From contig NW_019091547.1 in the NCBI RefSeq assembly GCF_001949145.1, positions 501,945-527,599 of the forward strand: 25,655 nt of DNA, given 5' to 3'. The notes below the pieces were generated by a model. The model worked only from the letters and a program-made list of their open reading frames with translations. It searched no databases and was not told the origin of the DNA. Both the position numbers and the translations under genes were made by a program. Position 1 is the first letter of the stretch, and each line of letters starts with the position of its first letter. This DNA is from Acanthaster planci (taxonomy: Eukaryota; Echinodermata; Asteroidea; Valvatida; Acanthasteridae). Shown here one piece after another: positions 19,816 to 25,655 of the stretch.

Positions 19816-19930
19816 GTACATGTACATGTACATGTAAGTCATAATGTCAAAGTACACTGTTGAATTATTTGTATTGGTGACAGAGGCAATTAATTAGTAG
19901 TTACATGTATATGATACATGTACATGTACC
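19816..19930. repeat. TACATG microsatellites, two arrays
   Basis: About 3.5 units at 19816-19836 and 2.5 units ending in CCGG at 19915-19930. Confidence 0.8.
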
Positions 19931-20397
19931 GGAGGTGATTAGGGAATTAGCCTGTGAGATAACACAAGCATCTTTGAAGGATCTTCTGGTATGTTAACAT
20001 CTGTTTGCATGAAAATTAAATCACCTGTCATTTCAAATTTCACATCAACATTTTAACAATGAGTTCTTTGATAACTTTTTTTGAACAAAAGAACTAACAA
20101 AATCAGCTTCTGCATTGACATGATTGAGCTCGAAAACAGACTTCAGTCAATGCAGATGCATCACACTGAATTTGCTTTAAATCCTTTCAACCTCGACAAC
20201 ATCAAGTCTGGGCATTTGCGTCGCAGAGGGGGGCAAGGTGATTGCTGTCCCCTTTTTCCTTAAAATGGGCATTTTCCCTGTGAAAGTGCTTGCGACACCA
20301 TGGATCTACATGTACATGCAGAAATTCCTACTACTGGACTGTGAGATTCGAAGGCCAAGTCTCACAGCTCTTCTTTGAGGCTGCATTGCAGACACTG

Positions 20398-20690
20398 TCA
20401 GTGACTGGCATCCAGCAGCTGACCACGTATTCCAACCTTTGAAACACACTCAATATGGAGCCAATCGAGACATCCCTCGCAGAACAACATCTCTTTGGAT
20501 TCTTGTGGTTTGTTAGAATCATCAGTGATGTAACAAGTGGACCATGTTGCCTCTATCGAACTATTTCTGATATTCACCAAGTAGGTCATGGTGTCGCCCC
20601 TATTTGGGGGTTGGCGAGATATATATGTACGCCAGTAGTATGTAGTAACAACTGCCTCTTCTACAAGCTCTGCAAATCTGTTCAAATTAA
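20398..20690 (-). pseudogene. PHD-like zinc finger at the end of the MULE-ULP gene
   Basis: The frame starting at 20685 continues the protease C-terminus (NRFAELVEEAVVTTYYW). It then shows candidate zinc ligands C51, C69, C72, H77 and C80 in MLFCEGCLDWLHIEC, the core of a PHD finger (C-x2-C ... W-x-H-x2-C). PHD fingers read histone tails, which could guide insertion. The second ligand and the final Cys pair are not in this frame. It ends at TGA just after DASH, and the remainder seems shifted. The short overlap with the protease frame supports a single ancestral protein. Confidence 0.55.
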
Positions 20691-21233
20691 ATTTTTAGGG
20701 ATCCAGTTCTGCACTCTTTGCATTTCAGCTTGTGAATACTTCTGGTAATTGCCGCTAACTATCGCATGTGCTGCGACACATACAAAGACACCACAATCGT
20801 TTCCATTTTTCTGGCGGGGTACATCAGTCGGCACAAAACCATGCCAATCTGACACGGGAAAGGATTTTTTATATGTTACAATAAGAAGAGTCCTGTACAT
20901 GTTTATGAATGAGACTGCAGATTGCATATTTTCTCCATGCAAGAAGTCCACGATAACCAACTGTCGCAATTTTCTTATTATGACCAACAGTATCCAGTGG
21001 TTACCGTGGACTATCACAGGCCAAAGCCAGACATCTTTCTCAAAGATGCAATGAGCAAGGGCCCACTTTATGACAAGTTCTACTTTACCCTCTTCCCATG
21101 TGAGAAACGCATGGGAATCTGCAACAAGGAATGTGACAGAGCTGTCAGGAGACTGTTGCTGAAGGTGACACTTGTTTGTAAATGCCAAAATAATGGCTTC
21201 TGTTAACCAGCCTGAGGGCAACAGCGAAGCCAA
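20682..21233 (-). CDS. Ulp1/SENP-like cysteine protease domain (C48), open frame
   Basis: 183 open codons. The domain starts with LLPSGWLTEAIILAF, the usual Ulp1 W-L-x-x-x-I entry. The catalytic His is H79 (GNHWILLVI), Asp is D96 (VIVDFLHG), the oxyanion Gln is Q141 (VPRQKNGNDCG) and the nucleophile is C147 in DCGVFVC. All four residues are present with normal spacing. Proteases of this fold remove SUMO or related modifiers. In transposons the partner is unknown, and a role in protecting or relocating the transposase is only inferred. The frame ends at TGA by a frameshift: the next residues of the family (LNRFAELVEE) follow at once in another frame. It is the best preserved part of the element. 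Confidence 0.78.
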   Translation of the reverse strand: MASLLPSGWLTEAIILAFTNKCHLQQQSPDSSVTFLVADSHAFLTWEEGKVELVIKWALAHCIFEKDVWLWPVIVHGNHWILLVIIRKLRQLVIVDFLHGENMQSAVSFINMYRTLLIVTYKKSFPVSDWHGFVPTDVPRQKNGNDCGVFVCVAAHAIVSGNYQKYSQAEMQRVQNWIPKNLI

Positions 21234-21244
21234 GTCAGTGGAAT

Positions 21245-21616
21245 TTACTTGAAATTGCCCAGTGTTGTTTGAGTGGGACCTGTATCATGGTCAATCCAAG
21301 ACTCTGATTTAACACTTGGTGTTGATGTTGTCAAAGAAGTGAAGTGATCGGCAAGTGGAGATGGTGGATTGGGAGGGCATGGTGGTGGGGATGGTGGAGA
21401 AAAATCATCCATATTCCATGTGTCCTCCATCATACATATAGTTGGTTCTATCGAGTCAGGGGCACAACTGACATCCAGGTCATCAATTCTGGGCTTTTTA
21501 TGACCAGATCTCTTCTTTTGGTGCTTTGACCTCCTTAATCTAGACAAATTGATATGTCTTGTATCGGTTACCTCAGGAGCCAATCTGACAGATACCGGCA
21601 GGCAGCATGTGATCAT
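21245..21616 (-). pseudogene. Basic and proline-rich linker of the MULE-ULP gene
   Basis: A 123-codon open frame. Residues 26-43 are strongly basic (RLRRSKHQKKRSGHKKPR), a likely nuclear localisation or DNA-contact segment. They are followed by an acidic stretch and a proline run (PPSPPPCPPNPPSP, residues 74-87). It ends 11 bases before the ATG of the protease frame, in another frame, so a frameshift probably separates them. The ATG at 21616 may not be the natural start, because the transposase lies upstream. Confidence 0.5.
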
Positions 21617-21926
21617 GGTAACAGATACAGTACCCTTTTAGAGGAAAGGGCATGATTCTTTGGGGAAAAGCGTTACAGAATAGAAATTTCCCTTTGCTCC
21701 CCTGCACTAGGAAAACACTCTGCCCAGCAACACACGTGATTTTTTGTTTTGGATGACCATCTTGGCCAGACTTACATTTACATGTACATGTAGCTGGCTC
21801 TTGAAGCTGCTGCTGTGGGTGGGATTTCGTGCTCGAGTCAGTTTGGTGTCCGTCATGGCTTCAACAACCGTGTCTGGATTGTTTTCCGTGTATGGAAATA
21901 CCATGTTGGGATCACTGCGTTTGAGC

Positions 21927-23040
21927 TCACTGCTCTATTATTTTCTTCCAGCAAAAGTTTTTACCTAAGGAACAAAACCAGCGCAGGATTTCATTGTAGT
22001 AGTAGTTTTGGAGATAGAACAAAATCAACACAATATTGTCTTGACTGACTTCCTTGCATACTAGTACACGTTTCATTACTGCGTTAAAGCTCTGGCTTTG
22101 GTTTGTTGTCATGCCAGAATCCTCTGTATACCCCCCCAGCCGTTCTAGAACCCACTTGCCGCGGACGACATTATTGCAGTTTCAATCTTGAGGTCAAGAT
22201 AATTGATAAATGCCTCAACTGTACCTTCAGTACCACAAACCTGAAAGTATTTTTCTTTGGTGTTAGACAGAAGAAGTTGCTTTCCCTCCATGTTTTAGTG
22301 ATCCAGAATTTGACATCAAAGAGGATGTGGTTCCAGCAGCACATGCTATTAGCCCAGGGTCATTTGCATTGCAAGGCATTGACAATACTCTTTTCGCAAT
22401 TGGTTACAATGAGGGGCTCACCTTTGCGTAAGTGAGGGCATTGCGTCTTGACAACCTCAAAGAAACCCTGCGATTTGCTTCCAATTTTTTTCATGTATCA
22501 AGACAGCTACTGGAATCAGTGGTTCACTGGCAAAAGAGCCATGTTTCATAGTAAGTGCAGCAACATAAAAGTCACTCAAGTTGAATGTGGTGTCACACGG
22601 TATGAGACTACAAGTGTATCCTCACATGTGCTTAATCTATTAAGTTCATTGAGAAGTTCTTGCAAACCAATGCAAAGAACCAATTCAGGAAGCATCAGGA
22701 ACTGGTGTATGAAATCACCAAGTTAAGTTCGTACACATTGTGTATTTCATTATAAGACAGCCGGCCCTTTAATTTCTCAAATTTCACTTTGTTCCTCACC
22801 TGTGCAGTATCCTTTTTAGTGCAGCACTGGCATGTTGAAAGAGGGCACATTTGTGGACATTAAATCCCTGTACATCTGTTGAGGATTTCTGTGTACTGTA
22901 CCTGCTTTCTTGGCTACAGGTCTTTCAGCTCTGAGGGACATGTTCTCACATATGGACGGGTGGGCTGTTTCTTAGAATTACCAAGAGAAGGGATGGATTC
23001 CTTTGAAACCGCTTCTTCATTACCAAGATATTGTATCAAG
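21927..23040 (-). pseudogene. MULE transposase, broken
   Basis: Minus-strand pieces, in order, are a basic N-terminal stretch (SKKQPTRPYVRTCPSELKDL, about 23010-22920), KKDTAQVRNKVKFEK near 22830-22790, LGDFIHQFLML and LQELLNELNRL (22722-22640), and DTTFNLSDFYVAALTMKHG from 22594. Then come IVTNCEKSIVNAL near 22410-22370, CCWNHILFDVKFWI near 22340-22300 and GMTTNQSQSFNAVMKR with LQNYYYNEI (open frame 22112-21927). These are the catalytic blocks of the MULE DDE transposase family, which cuts and pastes DNA. The first Asp (codon 22594-22592) is present. The second, expected in IVTD, is Asn (codon 22401-22399). The Glu expected in NQSES is Gln. Together with frameshifts this makes the transposase inactive. 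Confidence 0.68.
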
Positions 23041-24498
23041 ACAAATGTGGTTAGACCATACACTACATGTATCTGATGTGCATGCCTAGTAATTGTGTCT
23101 GGACCACCAGAAGAGTAGTAGGCCTACCTGTACATGTATGTGACTTTTGTTGTATTGTTGGAAATGATCAGAAAACATAACAAATCGGAGTGTTGCACTT
23201 TAATTGACTCTATTTAAACCAGTAATTGCTTTTTTGTGTGGAAGACTTTAGTTATAAACTATGGAAAAACTGTAATTCTGCTGTGAGCTTTGTCCAACCA
23301 TAAATAACCTAAAATATGGTACTGTACATGTACCTAGTACCTCCCCAAGAAGATGTACAACTTGTGGCCCTTAGGAAGTGCAGGCACTGAGAAATTGGTA
23401 TCTTTGCTAAAAATTCTATGATTCCTGTGGTCTTTTTGGGTTGAGTCTTGACTTGGTTGCCAACCATTTTGTCTTCAGACTTCTGTTACAACCAGTGGTC
23501 TTTATTGATCAGCCTTTTTGATTACAAAATCTTGGTAAATTATTTTTTTGAGTAAATAATTGAATCCACTGTAATTTTCCATTTTCTACCTAGACAGCTG
23601 TTAACAAGTTAACATCCAGCCTTTTCCTACCAGTACTTATTCATCTCTTTGCCATCAACCTTTCAAGATTACATCACTAACTGATTAAAAGAAGAGTTAC
23701 AATGTACAGTATGCATCCAAAAATTGGTAAGTTTATTTCCATTCCTGGGCAGTGTAGGATTTTCATCACAGTTCATCAATGAAAGTATTTGAGTTTCATT
23801 AATTAGTCCTGAAAATTTATTTTCCCTTTGTCTCAGTCACAAAAATAAGAGGGAAAAGTTTTAATTTATTATATTTTTGGTCAATTGCACAATGTTCCTT
23901 TGTTCCCCACTCATCAAACTTGTCTTTCTCATCTTGAGAAATTTGTGGATAACAGTTCAAATGACCTCATAGGGATGTACTTTTTCTGCTTGTGCATCAA
24001 AACCAACCCTGCAAAATCATGCTTCTGATGTGTTAAACTGTGCTTTGTCGTAGGGTTGGCTGATTTAAATCATGATGGTTTAAATCACTGATTTTAATCA
24101 CAATTTCAATCCTGTAACTTATTTGAACAATTACATGTACTGATTTAAGGCACTCTTTTGTAAATACCGGTAGCTCCTTTTCCAAAGCAGTTAAACCAAC
24201 CGACTCTTTTTAATTGCCAAGAACAACATCTTATAGACACATTCAGATAGCTCTTCATTTCATCAGCACTTGACTGAACAGAACTTTGGATTTGAACAAA
24301 GTTGTTTAATATTGTCACAGGAAATGTGTGAGGGTCATTTGATTATCTGTCAAGTCAAGTGTCTTTTTGAGAGACTGTGTATGAAGAGTGAACTTTTTAC
24401 ACTCAAGCATGAAATGCTACTGAAAATCTTCAGTAGTACCGCATGAATCACAGATGCTGTTATCAAGGCATTTGTTATGGAGGAGTCAATTGCAGCCT

Positions 24499-24542
24499 GT
24501 ACATGTACCGGTACATGTACATGTACGTACATGTACATGTAC
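24499..24542. repeat. Two overlapping perfect palindromes (22 and 32 bp)
   Basis: 24499-24520 is a perfect palindrome centred on CCGG. 24511-24542 is a perfect palindrome centred on ACGT. They share GTACATGTAC at 24511-24520. Both are built from the TACATG unit. The stretch could extrude a cruciform. Confidence 0.9.
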
Positions 24543-25211
24543 CTACCGGTAGACAAAGTCTGTTGGGCAGTTCCGTATGGGAATTGAGAAAAATGGCAAA
24601 TTTTAAAGCTGATGGAATGAAAATTAAATTTACTGTGCATTGTCAGTAAATGTACACCTGGCACGGAGCCAAAAAATGTTTTTGAAATGAGGCAAAGTAA
24701 AAAAACCATGTTTCTCGTCCAGATTTTTGAAAAAAGAAAGGAAGTGGGGCTTTTTATTTTGTATTGTTTTTAAAGATGGCCGCCATTTTAAAATTTCCAG
24801 CAACCGTTAGTACATGTATCCACTGTTCAAAGACATGTTAAAATGAAAGACAAGTTGGACAAAAGGACTGAACATTTACAGAGTTGTTTAGTGTTGTATT
24901 GGTCTTCAATGAACAGGTTTAGATGCATTTGTTTTAACAGCCAAAAGTCAAGATTGGTGCGTACACGCCAATCTATAAATAAAAATGTGTTTGTGTTTTT
25001 CAATAAACATGTGAAGATTTGTTAAAAATATTTGAGGCAATTTTTTTTCTTTACATTTTGTCGGTTTACTTTTGGAAGTCTTATTTTTCTACTACTGAGA
25101 TTTTACCTTTGGACCATGCCCCAGAGGTTGGTTCCACATGGTTGACTAGAAATGGTCAACTACCTTGCATTCGAATATGGTCAGTCCAACTGTTGTTAAC
25201 TACACTTACAC

Positions 25212-25362
25212 TGTACATGTACACATACATACACTGTACATGTGTACATGTACATGTACATGTAGCTTATATGGTTGAGGTGAAATCACTCTAGATGTCT
25301 GCATTGTAGTTGACTGCATTGCAGTTCCTCATTGTAATAATACATACATGTACATGTACATG
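25212..25362. repeat. TACATG microsatellite cluster
   Basis: Arrays at about 25212-25265 (broken by ACACATACATACAC) and 25341-25362. A further short array lies at 25639-25652. Confidence 0.85.
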
Positions 25363-25655
25363 TTACTGCATTGACACATGCACATGTATGGACAATTATA
25401 TTGTGATTTCACAGCACATTACATATAGGTTATTCAGTGAATTCAGTTTGTGTAATTCCGTTACCATGTTTAATGTACATGTATGCCGTTGGATACATGG
25501 AACAAGTCCTACCCCACAAACTGAAGGAAGCAGTTTGAAGCTGGCAAATGTATTTGAAGCAACTGCATTGTTTCTGATCACAACTCGGGGTTCAGAAGTT
25601 GGAAATTTCATGTTCTTTTCCAATACACCCTTGTTGCTCATGTACATGTACATTG

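Larger units (their letters stand above)
17795..20334. other. Stretch without a supportable gene
   Basis: AT-rich, with short chance frames only. It contains an 8-bp hairpin near 17852 (ATTTGATA/TATCAAAT), the 11-bp hairpin at 19255-19288 and two TACATG arrays near 19816 and 19915. A perfect TGACGTCA at 19201-19208 is noted without any gene to attach it to. Confidence 0.5.
20335..23040 (-). mobile_element. Degraded Mutator-like (MULE) element gene with ULP1 protease and PHD finger
   Basis: Read on the minus strand from high to low coordinates, the pieces are a transposase N-terminus and catalytic core (about 23040-21927), a basic and proline-rich linker (21616-21245), a Ulp1-type protease (21233-20682) and a PHD-like finger (about 20690-20340). 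They lie in different frames, so at least several frameshifts separate them. The order, strand and spacing without foreign sequence argue for a single original gene. Mutator-like elements that carry Ulp1 domains are known in plants. In marine invertebrates I recall related MULE and ULP/PHD proteins only from memory. I did not find terminal inverted repeats or a target duplication. Confidence 0.62.
23041..25655. other. No gene seen in the right end of the window
   Basis: AT-rich sequence with chance frames only; the longest, 119 codons on the minus strand at 24350-24709, crosses the TACATG array and has no domain. Structures seen are the palindromes at 24499-24542, other TACATG arrays, an 8-bp hairpin CTACTGAA/TTCAGTAG at 24417-24436 and a TTTAAATC-rich patch near 24060-24100. 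Confidence 0.5.

Noticed and set aside
22103-22726. + strand frames of 110 and 92 codons at 22103-22435 and 22448-22726
   Set aside because: They are shadows of the minus-strand transposase, whose conserved blocks explain the sequence far better.
24350-24709. 119-codon minus frame
   Set aside because: It crosses the TACATG array (YMYMYVHVHV run) and is explained by the repeat.
1-25655. CRISPR array, prokaryotic operon or phage
   Set aside because: There are no regularly spaced repeats with unique spacers and no ribosome-binding-site pattern. The DIRS element, introns and microsatellites are animal-like. The TACATG arrays are simple repeats.

Overview
The window looks like a piece of nuclear genome from a marine invertebrate animal, most likely a deuterostome (echinoderm, hemichordate or amphioxus). 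It is intron-rich and mostly AT-rich. It is peppered with a palindromic TACATG/ACATGT microsatellite and with short motifs such as taggcctac and taccggta. It carries a DIRS-type retrotransposon, a 2A ribosome-skipping peptide and a CBP/p300-type KIX exon pair. The lineage is an inference from style and element content, not a proven assignment. No intact multi-exon host gene is visible. Nearly everything coding is a relic.

Layout. 1-525: no gene seen. 526 to about 3915: a decayed, + strand DIRS retrotransposon, clearly richer in GC than its surroundings. It has reverse transcriptase (broken), RNase H plus DIRS methyltransferase-like region (299 open codons) and a tyrosine recombinase (one in-frame stop and one frameshift), followed by a block of direct and inverted repeats. 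4594-4843: a fold-back (MITE-like) repeat. 5232-7133: two + strand exons with good splice sites that encode the second and third helices of a KIX domain like that of CBP/p300. The first exon lacks one base, and the second runs straight into a 22-bp tandem repeat and a stop. The intron holds an 869-bp unit bounded by 18-bp inverted repeats. 7134 to about 8800: likely 3' UTR-like sequence with poly(A) signals. 9290-10037: a CpG-containing stretch, a 73-base assembly gap and a short conserved-looking ORF of unknown identity.

11540-13379: a degraded + strand gene that opens with a hydrophobic segment and a canonical 2A peptide (GDIELNPGP). Coiled-coil-rich and Tudor-like pieces follow in several frames. 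I recognise its style from a multi-copy family of uncharacterised invertebrate proteins, but could not check this. 13380 to about 20330: almost 7 kb without a supportable gene. It contains two X-box-like sites in related flanks, a repeated TGTGACTCGCGTGAC-type motif, several hairpins and perfect palindromes of the TACATG family.

20335-23040, minus strand: a decayed Mutator-like (MULE) transposase gene. It has the DTTFNL..FYV block, the WNHIL.DVKFWI block and the NQS.SFNAVMKR block, followed by a basic and proline-rich linker, an open Ulp1/SENP (C48) cysteine protease domain with all catalytic residues, and a PHD-like zinc finger. 23041-25655: no gene seen, with more TACATG palindromes, including overlapping perfect palindromes of 22 and 32 bp.

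The pieces do not form one pathway. The window is best read as a graveyard of three mobile or multi-copy elements, plus a duplicated, broken KIX exon pair. The best candidates for something little described are the MULE-ULP-PHD architecture and the 2A-led coiled-coil/Tudor-like family.
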